Source of the DNA: Saprospiraceae bacterium
GTDB taxonomy: Bacteria; Bacteroidota; Bacteroidia; Chitinophagales; Saprospiraceae
Direction of reading: 5' to 3'
DNA: 64,000 bases
NCBI GenBank assembly: GCA_018057925.1
Contig: JAGPCT010000001.1
Span: 1-64,000, forward strand
The notes under the pieces are model-generated. The model made no database searches, was not told the DNA's origin, and worked only from the letters and a program-made list of their open reading frames with translations. The translations under genes and the position numbers were made by a program. Below, piece after piece: positions 29,545-39,495 of this stretch. Each line of letters starts with the position of its first letter. Position 1 is the first letter of the stretch.

Positions 29545-29740
29545 TTTTTATGACTTTTATTAAATTATAATGATGTGAATAACAATAAAGTTTAATTAAA
29601 TACAACTTGATTGTCCGAAAACCTGCGAAATTAGTATGTTTTTGTAAAAATTTGATATAATTGATGCAAAAATATACGTGCAAAATAAGATTAATTTTAT
29701 TTCTCTATTAAATTATTGCCTAATTGTAATTTTGATAATC

Positions 29741-29748
29741 TATTTTTG
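29741..29748 (+). promoter_or_regulatory. -7 box of the udk-purK-purE unit
   Basis: TATTTTTG is a perfect -7 match 27 bases before the ATG at 29776. A TTG at about 29717 lies near the expected -33 spacing. The 231-base gap 29545-29775 upstream is otherwise AT-rich and shows no gene. Confidence 0.55.
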
Positions 29749-29775
29749 CAAAAATTGAATTACAAAAATCAATGT

Positions 29776-30402
29776 ATGTATAAGCCATATATTGTTGGAA
29801 TAACAGGCGGCAGTGGTTCCGGCAAAACCACTTTTTTAAAGAAATTGTCTGAAGGCTATACAGCCAATGAAGTATGTATCCTATCGATGGATAATTATTA
29901 CAAACCGCGGACTCAACAGGTATTTGACGAAAATGGAGTTCAAAATTTTGACCTTCTTGAATCAATAGATATGAATTCCTTTTTTAAAGATATTGTCAGG
30001 CTCATAAGCGGCGAATCCATTGAAAAGGAAGAATATACTTTCAATAATAGCAAAGCAGAATCCAGGACAATTACAATTAATCCAGCGCCTGTCATGATTT
30101 TAGAGGGTCTTTTTATCATGCACATGAAGGATTTGAAGGCATTGCTCGACTTGAAAGTGTATATCGAAGCGAAGGATGCACTAAAAATCATCAGGCGAAT
30201 CAAACGAGACCAGAATGAACGCAATTACCCATTGGACGATGTATTGTATCGCTATGAATCCCATGTCTTGCCATCCTACGAAAAATATATTTTCCCTTAT
30301 AGAAACGATGTAGATATCATTATTAACAACAATGGAAATACAGAAGCCATCCTCCAAATACTAAGAAATCAATTTGATATCTTGATCGAAAGGAGTAAAT
30401 AA
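29776..30402 (+). CDS. udk: Uridine kinase
   Basis: The enzyme phosphorylates uridine and cytidine in pyrimidine salvage. The 208 residues start MYKPYIVGITGGSGSGKTTF, with the Walker A loop in the first 20 residues, followed by ILSMDNYYKP, NFDLLESIDM and RRIKRDQNERN, all typical of Udk. I use the ATG at 29776; an upstream TTG would put 20 extra residues through the promoter. A gap of 33 bases separates it from purK. Confidence 0.88.
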   Translation: MYKPYIVGITGGSGSGKTTFLKKLSEGYTANEVCILSMDNYYKPRTQQVFDENGVQNFDLLESIDMNSFFKDIVRLISGESIEKEEYTFNNSKAESRTITINPAPVMILEGLFIMHMKDLKALLDLKVYIEAKDALKIIRRIKRDQNERNYPLDDVLYRYESHVLPSYEKYIFPYRNDVDIIINNNGNTEAILQILRNQFDILIERSK

Positions 30403-30435
30403 TCTGAATATCATCTCCATATTAAATCAAACGAA

Positions 30436-31584
30436 ATGTCATTTAAGAAAATAGGAATTTTAGGTGGCGGGCAATTGGGAAGAATGATGCAGGAAGTGGC
30501 TCAACAACGCAATATGCCCGTATGGTGCTTAGATAAAGGCCATGATTATCCGGCAGCTTTATATCGTGATTATTATGTAGTTGGTGACATCTTGAACTAC
30601 GACGATGTCATGCAATTTGGTGAAGACAAAGATGTTATCACTGTTGAAATAGAACATGTAAATTTGGATGCTCTTAAAGCATTGCAAAATAATGGGAAAG
30701 AAGTTCATCCAAATCCTAATGCACTAGGCATTATCAAAAACAAAAATTCTCAGAAAAAATTTTATGCTGACAATAAGATCCCAATACCATTATTTACTGC
30801 CTTTCAAAGTAAAGATGATGCAATTCGAGTCTTTCCGGAATGGGAAAATAGACTTCCATGCATATACAAATCAGCTGAAATGGGTTATGATGGCAAAGGA
30901 GTACGAACAATTAGAAATTTGCAAGACGTACACGAGCTTGATGATATAGCCGGAGCTTTTGAAGAAAAAATTGACATTCAGCTTGAGGTAGCTGTTATGA
31001 TAGTAAGATCGACTAAGGGCGAACATGTTATTTTCCCTCCCGTAGCAATGTATTTCGATGAGGATAACCACATCTTATCTGAAGTTCATTTCCCTTGTAA
31101 AATTAGTGCAGACCAGCTTGACACCATGAACGAAATAGCTATTAATGTTACAAAATCATTGGATATTTGCGGACTATGCGCATTTGAATTTTTTATTTCT
31201 ACAAATGGAGATGTTGTCCTTAATGAAATAGCTCCACGGCCTCATAATAGTATGCACATTTCAATGAATAATAGTATTAGCAGTCAATTTGATCAACACC
31301 TAAGGGCCATATCCGGAATGCCACTTGGCAAACCAACTATGGAAAAATCAGGTATAATGTACAATATCATTGGAAGGAATGAAGATTACGGTGATGTAAA
31401 TTGGGATGGTTGGGAGCAAGTGCTTTCTTTAGAAGGTGTATTTGTTCATCTTTACGGAAAAACAATTATCAAACCTGCCAGAAAAATGGGACATATCAAT
31501 ATTGTTGGCAGTGATTTCAAGGAGATTCAACAGAAATTGGTAATCGTAAAAGAGAACTTTAAAAACAAACAAAATGGAGAATAG
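30436..31584 (+). CDS. purK: N5-carboxyaminoimidazole ribonucleotide synthase
   Basis: This ATP-grasp enzyme of purine synthesis carboxylates AIR using bicarbonate and ATP. The 382 residues start with [17 protein letters not shown]. The ATP-grasp core includes [19 protein letters not shown]-type ([11 protein letters not shown]) and [12 protein letters not shown] motifs. Its stop overlaps the purE start by 11 bases, a classic translational coupling of the two steps that together convert AIR to CAIR. Confidence 0.95.
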   Translation: MSFKKIGILGGGQLGRMMQEVAQQRNMPVWCLDKGHDYPAALYRDYYVVGDILNYDDVMQFGEDKDVITVEIEHVNLDALKALQNNGKEVHPNPNALGIIKNKNSQKKFYADNKIPIPLFTAFQSKDDAIRVFPEWENRLPCIYKSAEMGYDGKGVRTIRNLQDVHELDDIAGAFEEKIDIQLEVAVMIVRSTKGEHVIFPPVAMYFDEDNHILSEVHFPCKISADQLDTMNEIAINVTKSLDICGLCAFEFFISTNGDVVLNEIAPRPHNSMHISMNNSISSQFDQHLRAISGMPLGKPTMEKSGIMYNIIGRNEDYGDVNWDGWEQVLSLEGVFVHLYGKTIIKPARKMGHINIVGSDFKEIQQKLVIVKENFKNKQNGE

Positions 31585-32062
31585 TAAACCTTTGGTAAGT
31601 GTAATAATGGGCTCCGACAGTGATTGGTCTATTATGAAAGAAACAGTTGCCATTTTAGAGAGATTTAATATCCCTTATGAAGCATTAGTTGTCTCAGCAC
31701 ACCGCACACCGAAGTTGATGTTTGAATATGCCACCAATGCATATAATCGAGGAATACGAGTAATAGTCGCTGCGGCGGGCGGTGCAGCGCATCTTCCAGG
31801 AATGGTAGCCAGTATTACAACTTTGCCGGTGATAGGAGTTCCCATTAAATCGTCTAATTCAATCGATGGCTGGGATTCTGTTTTATCTATTTTACAAATG
31901 CCGGGTGGCGTCCCTGTTGCTACTGTGGCACTAAATGGCGCTAAAAATGCCGGTATCCTTGCAGCTCAAATACTTGGTAGCTTTGACAAAGAAATAAACC
32001 GTAAAATCCAACTATTTAAGGATGATCTGGAATCAGAAGTCCTGAAGAAAAAATTACAGTAA
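31574..32062 (+). CDS. purE: N5-carboxyaminoimidazole ribonucleotide mutase
   Basis: PurE moves the carboxyl group of N5-CAIR to give CAIR. The 162 residues show [24 protein letters not shown] (catalytic His), [12 protein letters not shown] and [11 protein letters not shown], the class I PurE pattern. It partners with PurK, which it overlaps. Directly after its stop begins the TTAGGGG repeat array. Confidence 0.95.
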   Translation: MENSKPLVSVIMGSDSDWSIMKETVAILERFNIPYEALVVSAHRTPKLMFEYATNAYNRGIRVIVAAAGGAAHLPGMVASITTLPVIGVPIKSSNSIDGWDSVLSILQMPGGVPVATVALNGAKNAGILAAQILGSFDKEINRKIQLFKDDLESEVLKKKLQ

Positions 32063-32065
32063 TAT

Positions 32066-32254
32066 GGGGGTTAGGGGTTAGGGGTTAGGGGTTAGGGGTT
32101 AGGGGTTAGCTGTTAGGGGTTAGGGGTTAGCTTTTAGGGGTTAGCTTTTAGTTCTTAGCTTTAAGGTGTTAGCTTTTAGCTTTTAGCTATTAACTTTCAA
32201 CTTCAATTCTCAATTCTCCATTCTCAATTCAATTCTCCATTCTCAATTCTCAAT
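32066..32254. repeat. Telomere-like TTAGGGG tandem array followed by TTAGCTTT and CAATTCTC repeats
   Basis: From 32066 the plus strand has five or more near-perfect copies of GGGGTTA in register. These pass into variants (TTAGCTG, TTAGCTTT) up to about 32190. A second low-complexity stretch made of CAATTCTC / CAATTCTCCATT units then runs to about 32254. The first part has many evenly spaced G4 runs and could form a G-quadruplex. It fills nearly all of the 210-base space between the convergent purE and malic enzyme genes. No CRISPR spacers or open frame are present. Confidence 0.9.
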
Positions 32255-32272
32255 GTACTATCTTACTATTAT

Positions 32273-33475
32273 TTAGAAACCATAAATTTGTTTTAAGTTC
32301 CATTCCTTCATCGCTGCTTTGCGGACGGCATCTGCGACTTTATATGCGACCTCCTCATTGAGAGTTGCTGGAATAATATTATCCAAACGAGGTTCAGAAA
32401 CACAATCCGCTATAGCATAAGCTGCAGCAAGTTTCATAGAAGGTGAAATTTGAGGCGCTCTGACGTCAAGTGCTCCTCTGAAAATACCAGGAAATCCCAG
32501 AACATTATTCACTTGATTGGGAAGATCACTTCTACCGGTTCCCACAATTGCTGCGCCTCCTGCCTTTGCTTCATCCGGCATAATCTCTGGAATAGGATTG
32601 GCCAAAGCAAAAATAATGCTATCTTTATTCATAGTAGCAATATCGTCTCGATTGAGTAGATTGGCGCTACTCACACCAATAAAAACATCGGCACCGTTTA
32701 TCGCTTCTTTGACGTCTCCTTGAATATTGCTCAGATTGGAAAAAGAAAGTAATGATTTTTTAAGGTCTGTAAGGTCAGTTCTCTCGCGATGAATGATACC
32801 TTTAGTATCGCATAAGATAATTTCCTTAACCGGCTGGCATACATCACCATTAAAGTGATCAACACATCTCAACAACCGCGCAATAGCAATACCGGCTGCT
32901 CCTGCCCCATTGATGACTACTTTCATTTCTGAAAGAGGTTTGTTTAATAACTTTGAAGCATTTATTAAGCCAGCTAAGGTAACTACTGCTGTCCCATGTT
33001 GATCATCATGAAACACCGGAATACCTAAGTCTTGTAATGCATTTTCTATTTCCATACACCTTGGTGCACTGATATCTTCTAAATTTATCCCGCCAAAGAC
33101 CGGAGCAATACGTTTCACAGTATCTATAATCTCCTGTGTATCTTGTGTATCCAGACATATCGGGAAAGCATTTATTTGTGCAAAACGCTTGAATAACATT
33201 GCTTTACCCTCCATCACCGGAATAGCTGCTGCCGGCCCAATATTACCAAGGCCTAAGACAGCAGAGCCATCTGAAACAATAGCAACAGTATTGCCTTTGA
33301 GCGTATATTCATATACCATATCCGGATTTGAGGCTATTTCAAGGCATGGTGCCGCAACACCCGGAGAATAAACTAAAGATAAATCTTCGTTATTCTTAAT
33401 GGTAAATTTTGATTGTACGGAAACCTTGCCCTTCAATTGTTTATGAAGAAATAGCGCCTCTTTAAAATAATCCAT
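32273..33475 (-). CDS. Malic enzyme (short form)
   Basis: It oxidatively decarboxylates malate to pyruvate. The 400 residues show YSPGVAAPCLEI, GNTVAIVSDGSAVLGLGNIGP, HDDQHGTAVV (metal/substrate site), the Rossmann motif VINGAGAAGIAIARLL, and IFALANPIPEI. The C-terminal phosphotransacetylase-like domain found in many NADP malic enzymes (MaeB) is missing, so it is the short type. Cofactor preference is not decided here. It lies 10 bases downstream of the LOG gene and is probably co-transcribed. Confidence 0.9.
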   Translation of the reverse strand: MDYFKEALFLHKQLKGKVSVQSKFTIKNNEDLSLVYSPGVAAPCLEIASNPDMVYEYTLKGNTVAIVSDGSAVLGLGNIGPAAAIPVMEGKAMLFKRFAQINAFPICLDTQDTQEIIDTVKRIAPVFGGINLEDISAPRCMEIENALQDLGIPVFHDDQHGTAVVTLAGLINASKLLNKPLSEMKVVINGAGAAGIAIARLLRCVDHFNGDVCQPVKEIILCDTKGIIHRERTDLTDLKKSLLSFSNLSNIQGDVKEAINGADVFIGVSSANLLNRDDIATMNKDSIIFALANPIPEIMPDEAKAGGAAIVGTGRSDLPNQVNNVLGFPGIFRGALDVRAPQISPSMKLAAAYAIADCVSEPRLDNIIPATLNEEVAYKVADAVRKAAMKEWNLKQIYGF

Positions 33476-33485
33476 GGTCTAAAAA

Positions 33486-34208
33486 TTATAGTTCGTAATT
33501 TGGGCGAAGTCTTACTTGTTTTTCACCTTCGTAATATTCATTTATTATGCGTACAACTTCTTCAATATCATCGGTCGAAGGTATCAAATCCATGTCAATT
33601 GGATTAATATTTCCTTCTTGTTCTCCCATAACCTCTTTAATCCACATCTTTAATCCTGCCCAATATTGGGTTCCGAATAAAATAACTGGAACCTTACTTA
33701 TTTTATTAGTCTGCATCAATGTCAGAACCTCAAACATCTCGTCCATCGTGCCAAACCCGCCCGGCAAAACTACAAAAGCTTGTGCATATTTTACAAACAT
33801 GACTTTTCTGACAAAGAAAAAACGATGATCAATATTTTTATCCGGATCAATATAAGGATTGTGATTCTGTTCAAATGGTAATTCAATATTCAACCCAACT
33901 GATAATCCATTATTTTCATAAGCGCCTTTATTGCCGGCTTCCATGATACCAGGCCCACCTCCGGTAATGATACCATATCCTTCATCCGTTAAGCGCTTGG
34001 CAATTTTTTCTGCACTTTCATAATATTTACTTCCTGGCTTTGTCCTGGCTGAACCAAATATAGAAACACATGGTCCTATCCTATTTAACGTCTCAAATCC
34101 ATCCACAAATTCTGATATAACCTTAAACAACATCCAGGAATTTTCGCCTTTTACAATATTCCACTGCTTCATGCTCCGCGGCTGTCGGTTATTTTCATCT
34201 TCTTTCAT
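33486..34208 (-). CDS. LOG-family protein (TIGR00730 type nucleotide 5'-monophosphate phosphoribohydrolase)
   Basis: The 240-residue protein carries the LOG signatures SIFGSARTKPGSKYY, TGGGPGIMEAGNKGAYE and the catalytic PGGFGTMDEMFEVLTLMQT. Members cleave the riboside 5'-monophosphates of adenine or cytokinins, or other nucleotides. The physiological substrate in Bacteroidota is not established. First gene of the unit with malic enzyme, with a -7 box about 110 bases upstream. Confidence 0.87.
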   Translation of the reverse strand: MKEDENNRQPRSMKQWNIVKGENSWMLFKVISEFVDGFETLNRIGPCVSIFGSARTKPGSKYYESAEKIAKRLTDEGYGIITGGGPGIMEAGNKGAYENNGLSVGLNIELPFEQNHNPYIDPDKNIDHRFFFVRKVMFVKYAQAFVVLPGGFGTMDEMFEVLTLMQTNKISKVPVILFGTQYWAGLKMWIKEVMGEQEGNINPIDMDLIPSTDDIEEVVRIINEYYEGEKQVRLRPNYEL

Positions 34209-34315
34209 ATATTATATTTTTTAACAAACTAAATCCTTCCTTCATACTTCTAAAAGTCTTTGAGAAAACAGGAAAGTTCTTAATTATTATTTTCTACTTA
34301 AATTGAACAAACCAA

Positions 34316-34323
34316 CAAAAGTA
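34316..34323 (-). promoter_or_regulatory. -7 box upstream of the LOG/malic enzyme unit
   Basis: On the minus strand, TACTTTTG matches TAnnTTTG exactly and implies an untranslated leader of about 100 bases. The gap 34209-34392 holds no gene that I can see. Confidence 0.45.
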
Positions 34324-34392
34324 TAAAATATTGTAAAAAATGATATTTATTTTTTATTTATATTTCTAATATGTTGAATATCAAGTGTTGAA

Positions 34393-35763
34393 TTAAGAAA
34401 ATACTTCTAAAAGCTCTTCTACTTTAATAAGTGAAATAATTTTAATGTTACGGGATGTGTTTGGCAATAACTTTGAATATTTTGAAATAAATGCAGTGTC
34501 TATCCCCATCCTCTCAGCTTCCATCAACTTTTGTTCGATTTTCTGTACCGGTCTTACTTCACCGCTCAATCCAACCTCACCTATAAATATCATTCCTCTT
34601 GGCACAACAACATTCTGCAATGAAGAAATAATAGCAGCGGCCAACGCCAAATCAATAGATGGATCATCCACTCTTATCCCACCCGCTACATTAAGAAAAA
34701 CATCATTGAACCCAAGTGGCAACTGACATTTTTTTTCCAAAACTGCAAGGAGCATATTCATTCGGCGAAGATCATATCCTGTTGACGACCGTTGTGGCGT
34801 ACCATAAACAGCCCGCGTAACAAGTGCTTGAACTTCTATGACAAATGTCCTTGACCCTTCTCCTACAATACCCAAAGCATTACCACTGTATTCATTGTTA
34901 CCTAAACCTGAAAGTGCATCACTTGGATTAGAAACGGTTTTCAGGCCTCCTTCCATCATTTCATATATACCTATCTCATCGGTAGAACCAAATCGATTTT
35001 TCCTTGATCGCAACAACCGGTAGGCATAATGACGGTCCCCTTCAAAATAAAGCACAGTATCCACAATATGTTCTAACAACTTAGGCCCTGCGAGATCTCC
35101 ATCTTTAGTGATATGCCCAATGATTATTATGGCAACATTATTCTCTTTAGCATACCTTTGTAACTCGGCTGCTACTTCCCTTATTTGACTAATGCTTCCA
35201 GCCGAACTCTCAAGATGATCTAAAAACATTGTCTGAATACTATCTAACACAATGAGTTTTGGCTCTAAGGATTCTGCTTGTCGCAAAATTGTAACTAAGT
35301 CAGTCTCACCGTATATATAGCACTGTCCGGACAATCCGTTAATTCTATCCGCTCGCATACGGATCTGCTCTTCGCTTTCTTCGCCCGAAACATACAGAAC
35401 TTTAACATCCATATTGATGGCAGACTGTAAAGCAAGCGTTGATTTCCCAATGCCAGGATGTCCACCCAACAGGATAACACTGCCTGGAACAATGCCGCCG
35501 CCAAGTACTCGGTCAAATTCAACATCATTGGTTGGAATCCTTTTGTAAGATCCCGTCTTTATATCTTGCAGTAATTTAGGCTTCTCTGACACCTTAGTTT
35601 CAGTTTTTTGATGCCAATTACCTTTATTTCTGCTTGCTCCGGGCGTAGTAACAACTTCTTCCTGGTAAGTATTCCATTCGCCACAAGAATTACATTTTCC
35701 AATCCATTTAGGTGATTGCGCACCACAACCGGTACATATAAAGACTGTTTTTACTTTTGCCAA
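34393..35763 (-). CDS. radA: DNA repair protein RadA
   Basis: RadA promotes branch migration in recombination and repair. The 456 residues have the N-terminal zinc finger (Cys10, 13, 24, 27), Walker A GGHPGIGKSTLALQ, the RadA-specific KNRFG motif (SRKNRFGSTDEIG) and a C-terminal Lon-protease-like domain with DPSIDLALAAAI and FIGEVGLSGEVRPV. It is full length. The only start before the zinc finger is TTG at 35763, so this conserved gene uses TTG. Confidence 0.94.
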   Translation of the reverse strand: MAKVKTVFICTGCGAQSPKWIGKCNSCGEWNTYQEEVVTTPGASRNKGNWHQKTETKVSEKPKLLQDIKTGSYKRIPTNDVEFDRVLGGGIVPGSVILLGGHPGIGKSTLALQSAINMDVKVLYVSGEESEEQIRMRADRINGLSGQCYIYGETDLVTILRQAESLEPKLIVLDSIQTMFLDHLESSAGSISQIREVAAELQRYAKENNVAIIIIGHITKDGDLAGPKLLEHIVDTVLYFEGDRHYAYRLLRSRKNRFGSTDEIGIYEMMEGGLKTVSNPSDALSGLGNNEYSGNALGIVGEGSRTFVIEVQALVTRAVYGTPQRSSTGYDLRRMNMLLAVLEKKCQLPLGFNDVFLNVAGGIRVDDPSIDLALAAAIISSLQNVVVPRGMIFIGEVGLSGEVRPVQKIEQKLMEAERMGIDTAFISKYSKLLPNTSRNIKIISLIKVEELLEVFS

Positions 35764-35957
35764 AATTTCTACTATTTATTATTCGGAATAGTTTTTCACA
35801 AGATAGAAATCTTATTATGATATATTTCAAAAAACATCATTATCATATTAAATTAAAAATTGATTTAGTATTGAAACTGTAATGCATTGAAACTTTATTT
35901 GACTTCCATATTTTGTCTTAATTCGTTGAATTTATATACTAATTTAAACAATTAAGT

Positions 35958-35976
35958 GGAATTTGAGTTTAGACCC
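35958..35976 (+). repeat. Solo right end of the dispersed repeat family
   Basis: GGAATTTGAGTTTAGACCC closely resembles the right terminus of copy D (GGAATTTGAGTTAAA), but the core of the element is not recognisable to its left. It probably is a decayed copy. The rest of the 270-base gap 35764-36033 is AT-rich with no gene seen. Confidence 0.35.
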
Positions 35977-36033
35977 ATAAGTTTAAAAATACATATCATA
36001 TTCACTTTATAAATTCAATTCCAATATATTTTA

Positions 36034-36429
36034 ATGACAGTGAAAAAGGCTAAATGGGCAAGATTTATATGGATATCTGCGGGATTTCTATCCTTAACGT
36101 TGGGCATAATAGGTATCTTTTTACCCTTATTGCCTACAACACCCTTCCTTTTATTGACTGCTTATTCATTTGCCAAAGGGTCAGACAAATTTTATAATTG
36201 GTTTACAACGACTGGTTTATACAAAAAATATATTAAAGATTATGTCTTTGAAAGAGCCATGTATCTTAGCCAAAAAGCACAAATATTTATTACTGTTCTT
36301 ATTGTCACTTCTGCCGGCTATTTTTTGATAGATTCACCCATTGTAAAAATTGTATTAGTAACTGTTTTACTTATTCAATTTATCTATCTCACATTTTTCG
36401 TTCGTACAAAAAGTAATCAGGGAGAATAA
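36034..36429 (+). CDS. DUF454 (YbaN-like) inner membrane protein
   Basis: The 131-residue protein has two N-terminal hydrophobic segments around the family motif GIFLPLLPTTPFLLL, then CFAKGS-like FAKGSDKFYNWF and a C-terminal pair of helices. This is the DUF454 pattern, of unknown function, as in E. coli YbaN. Complete and standing alone between radA and the S24 repressor. Confidence 0.85.
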   Translation: MTVKKAKWARFIWISAGFLSLTLGIIGIFLPLLPTTPFLLLTAYSFAKGSDKFYNWFTTTGLYKKYIKDYVFERAMYLSQKAQIFITVLIVTSAGYFLIDSPIVKIVLVTVLLIQFIYLTFFVRTKSNQGE

Positions 36430-36574
36430 AAATGTCAAATTTGACAACAACATCATACATTGTAATTTAACATTTTATCTTAAGCCCGGATTGCACAATT
36501 TAACTATTTTGTGTATATATTTATAAGTATAAATAATTTGATAATATACTTGTTAAAAATATATAATGTTTTAT

Positions 36575-36582
36575 TACCTTTG
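36575..36582 (+). promoter_or_regulatory. Promoter of the S24 repressor gene
   Basis: TACCTTTG fits the -7 consensus, and a TTG at 36550-36552 lies 22 bases upstream as a possible -33 element. The start codon is 28 bases downstream. An autorepressor would be expected to bind around here, but I see no clear palindrome. Confidence 0.5.
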
Positions 36583-36609
36583 AACCTGATTAATACAGAT
36601 TAAAGAATT

Positions 36610-37428
36610 ATGGCAAATGATGTTTCAGAACGTTTTGTACTAGTAGTGAAAAAATTAGTTAAAGAAGGTATTGCAAAAAGTATTCGAAAGGTTAGCCAAT
36701 CTCTGGATTATTTACCGCAGAGTATGAGTGAAGTAATAAAAGGGAAGCGTAATGTTCCGGTCGAAGTTCTTCAAAAGTTCATTTCACTGTATAACATTAA
36801 CCCTCTTTTTCTTTTTGTAGGCGAAGGCGAAATTTTTTTGGATGAAAATCAAAAATATTCTTTCAAAACATTAACCGTAGTGACTGACATAGAAAATGCC
36901 GAACGTATTGTTCATGTCCCACGCCCCGCTCAAGCAGGATACGCCGAAGACTTAAATGATATCGAGCTTGTCCGTGAACTCCCTACTTATACTTTGCCAG
37001 ATTTAATCTATCAAACCGGAACATATAGGAGTTTTGATGTTAAAGGAGACTCTATGGAACCGACAATAGACGAAAATGATATTTTGGTTTGCAATTTTAT
37101 TGAACCAGCCTTATGGGAGACTGCTATTAGGGACCATCATGTTTATGTTATTGTGACAAGAGGTGATGTTGTCGTGAAAAGAGTTATTAATAACCTGAGA
37201 AAGCACAAGCATCTTGAACTTCATTCAGATAATGAAAGCTTCAATATGTATCGGGTTATGGGAAATGAAATTCAAGAAGTTTGGTATGTTAGGACTAAAA
37301 TCTCGAGATTTAGACATAGTAAGTCCAATGCTCTGCAAGGTTTTACGAATGAGGATATCCTTGCTTTGCATCAAACCATTAAAATTCAGGCTGATATTAT
37401 CAACAAAATGCATTTGCAACAAAGCTAA
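36610..37428 (+). CDS. LexA-like transcriptional regulator (XRE-type HTH plus S24 peptidase domain)
   Basis: The 272 residues combine an N-terminal helix-turn-helix (about 20-65, ending in the XRE-like VIKGKRNVPVEVLQKFISLYNI) with a C-terminal S24/LexA autoprotease domain. The self-cleavage parts are in place: scissile Ala109-Gly110 (RPAQAGYAED), nucleophile Ser148 (VKGDSMEPTI) and general base Lys190 (VVVKRVI), with LexA-like spacing. It may therefore respond to RecA filaments or act as a CI-type repressor. It is common in Bacteroidota outside phages, and no phage genes adjoin it. A C-terminal helical tail follows residue 245. Confidence 0.85.
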   Translation: MANDVSERFVLVVKKLVKEGIAKSIRKVSQSLDYLPQSMSEVIKGKRNVPVEVLQKFISLYNINPLFLFVGEGEIFLDENQKYSFKTLTVVTDIENAERIVHVPRPAQAGYAEDLNDIELVRELPTYTLPDLIYQTGTYRSFDVKGDSMEPTIDENDILVCNFIEPALWETAIRDHHVYVIVTRGDVVVKRVINNLRKHKHLELHSDNESFNMYRVMGNEIQEVWYVRTKISRFRHSKSNALQGFTNEDILALHQTIKIQADIINKMHLQQS

Positions 37429-37517
37429 AATATATTAAATTGTTAAAATTTTACACCAACTTATTGAATTCATTCTTAAAAAGTTATCTTTAAGTTTTAA
37501 AAACAAAATGATAACCA

Positions 37518-39467
37518 ATGCTACTTTTTGAAAGAATAAAATTAATTTTTGGACTACTCCTATTATCCTTTTTTGCATTCGGACAAAATAACGATTCACC
37601 TATATCGCATTGTGGCAAATCAGATTCTTATGTAAGTTACAATAAATTACTCCATTACTCCAATCCTTTGACTGAAAATTACGATTTAAAATATTACCGC
37701 TTTAATTGGTTTATTGATCCAGCGGAATATTACATAAAAGGTTCTGCAACGCCCTATTTTCAAGTATTAGAAGATAATTTTTCAGAAATTTACTTTGATT
37801 TTTCCAATCACTTTACCGTTGACAGTATCATTTTTCATGGAAAAAAAATCACCTATTCTCAACCAAGTGATTATGTATTAAAAATAGACTTACCTGATAA
37901 ACTTGCAAAAGGGAATACAGACAGTTTGTCAATATTTTACCAAGGAGTTCCGCCCAATAGTGGCTTTGGCTCATTTATTCAGGGAACGCACGGAGGTGGA
38001 ATGCCAGTTTTATGGACATTATCCGAGCCGTTTGGTGCTCAAGACTGGTGGCCATGTAAAAATGGACTCAGCGACAAAATAGATAGTTTGGATATATTTG
38101 TTACGACACCAAATAACTATAGAGCTGCAAGTAATGGTATTTTGATTAGCGAAATCGAACTCCTTAATAGTCAAAAAGAATATCATTGGCGTCACAGACA
38201 TCCAATAGCTGCCTATCTGATAGCAATTGCAGTGACTGACTACACGGTATATACACATGATATATTATTACAAAATGGTACCGTGATGCCGATGATTAAT
38301 TATGTTTATCCTGAGTCTTTAGAAGATGCCAAAGAAGGCACCTTAAACAATGTTAAAGTTTTACAATATTTTGACTCATTGTTTGTTACATATCCATTTC
38401 ATGACGAAAAATATGGACATGCACAATTTGGCTGGGGAGGAGGCATGGAGCATCAAACTATGAGTTATGTAGTAAATTTCGGATGGGGACTCTTAGCTCA
38501 TGAGCTTGCGCATCAATGGTTTGGTGATCATGTCACCTGTGGAAGCTGGAATGATATTTGGCTTAACGAAGGATTTGCTACTTATTTAGATGGGTTGACT
38601 AGAGAACATTTTTTTACGCCTTTAGATTGGTATAACTGGAAAGCCTCCATGATAAATTCCATAACATCGAGACCCGATGGTTCAGTCAAAGTCCCTGATT
38701 CTACCAATGTAAATAGGATTTTCAGTTCTCGTCTTTCATACAATAAGGCATCCTTTTTGTTGCACATGTTAAGGTGGAAGTTGGGTGATGAAGTATTTTT
38801 CAAGGGAGTAAGAAATTATTTAAAGGATAGAGGTGGCAAATATGCGCTCACTTTTCACTTAAAAAATGAATTAGAAGCTATTTCCGGGGAAAATTTAGAT
38901 GAATTTTTTAAAGATTGGTATGAAGGGGAAGGCTATCCTTTTTATGATGTAAGATGGGATCAATTACCTGATAAAAAAGTAAGAATACAGTTATTTCAAA
39001 CAACTTCCCATCCATCTGTTGATTTTTTTGATATTCCTGTTCACATCAGATTAAAAGGCGGCAATCAAGAATTTAATATCCGTTTGGACAGTTTTATTTC
39101 AGGAAAAATATATGAGTTTGAACCTGGGTTTGATGTAAAAACCGTTCAATTTGACCCTGAATTATGGATAATTTCGAAAAGTACTGTTTCCAATGAAATA
39201 ATTTTAAACAGAAAAGTCAATCCAAATTTTTCAGTAAAATGTTATCCAAATCCGGTATCGACCATATTAACAATTGAAGTAGTTAAATCAAATGCTCTTG
39301 ACTTAGATATGCAAATCATTGATAATGAAGGCAAAATTATACAAACTCAATTGCTTAAATTGCAAAAAAGTACTATTGATATTAGAGATCTAACGCCCGG
39401 AACATATCAATTGATTATCAAGGATAAAAACGAAATCGTCAACAACACAGGTTTTATTAAAATTTAG
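37518..39467 (+). CDS. Secreted M1-family metallo-aminopeptidase with T9SS sorting domain
   Basis: A signal peptide (ending near residue 22, FAFGQN) is followed by the M1 fold. The substrate-binding motif is GGGMEHQ, and the zinc site is HELAH (328-332) with Glu351 in WLNEGFATY, exactly the HExxH-18-E pattern. The last ~80 residues (CYPNPVSTILTIEV...PGTYQLIIKD) form a type A T9SS C-terminal sorting domain, so the enzyme is exported across the outer membrane by the type IX system and may be attached to the surface. At 649 residues it is a compact M1 lacking the long C-terminal helical domain. Confidence 0.9.
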   Translation: MLLFERIKLIFGLLLLSFFAFGQNNDSPISHCGKSDSYVSYNKLLHYSNPLTENYDLKYYRFNWFIDPAEYYIKGSATPYFQVLEDNFSEIYFDFSNHFTVDSIIFHGKKITYSQPSDYVLKIDLPDKLAKGNTDSLSIFYQGVPPNSGFGSFIQGTHGGGMPVLWTLSEPFGAQDWWPCKNGLSDKIDSLDIFVTTPNNYRAASNGILISEIELLNSQKEYHWRHRHPIAAYLIAIAVTDYTVYTHDILLQNGTVMPMINYVYPESLEDAKEGTLNNVKVLQYFDSLFVTYPFHDEKYGHAQFGWGGGMEHQTMSYVVNFGWGLLAHELAHQWFGDHVTCGSWNDIWLNEGFATYLDGLTREHFFTPLDWYNWKASMINSITSRPDGSVKVPDSTNVNRIFSSRLSYNKASFLLHMLRWKLGDEVFFKGVRNYLKDRGGKYALTFHLKNELEAISGENLDEFFKDWYEGEGYPFYDVRWDQLPDKKVRIQLFQTTSHPSVDFFDIPVHIRLKGGNQEFNIRLDSFISGKIYEFEPGFDVKTVQFDPELWIISKSTVSNEIILNRKVNPNFSVKCYPNPVSTILTIEVVKSNALDLDMQIIDNEGKIIQTQLLKLQKSTIDIRDLTPGTYQLIIKDKNEIVNNTGFIKI

Positions 39468-39495
39468 TCGGCATTCAATCCAATTGTTGCATACT

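Noticed and set aside
32066-32110. True telomere or replicon end
   Set aside because: The array is internal, between two intact convergent genes, with normal chromosome on both sides.
32066-32254. Possible CRISPR array
   Set aside because: Units are 7-8 bases in direct tandem without unique spacers, and no cas genes are near.
34445-34726. 93-residue plus-strand frame inside radA
   Set aside because: Shadow of the conserved RadA C-terminal domain; no ribosome site or family.
36610-37428. Prophage CI repressor marking a prophage
   Set aside because: No phage structural, integrase or replication genes flank it, and such S24 regulators are common Bacteroidota chromosomal genes.
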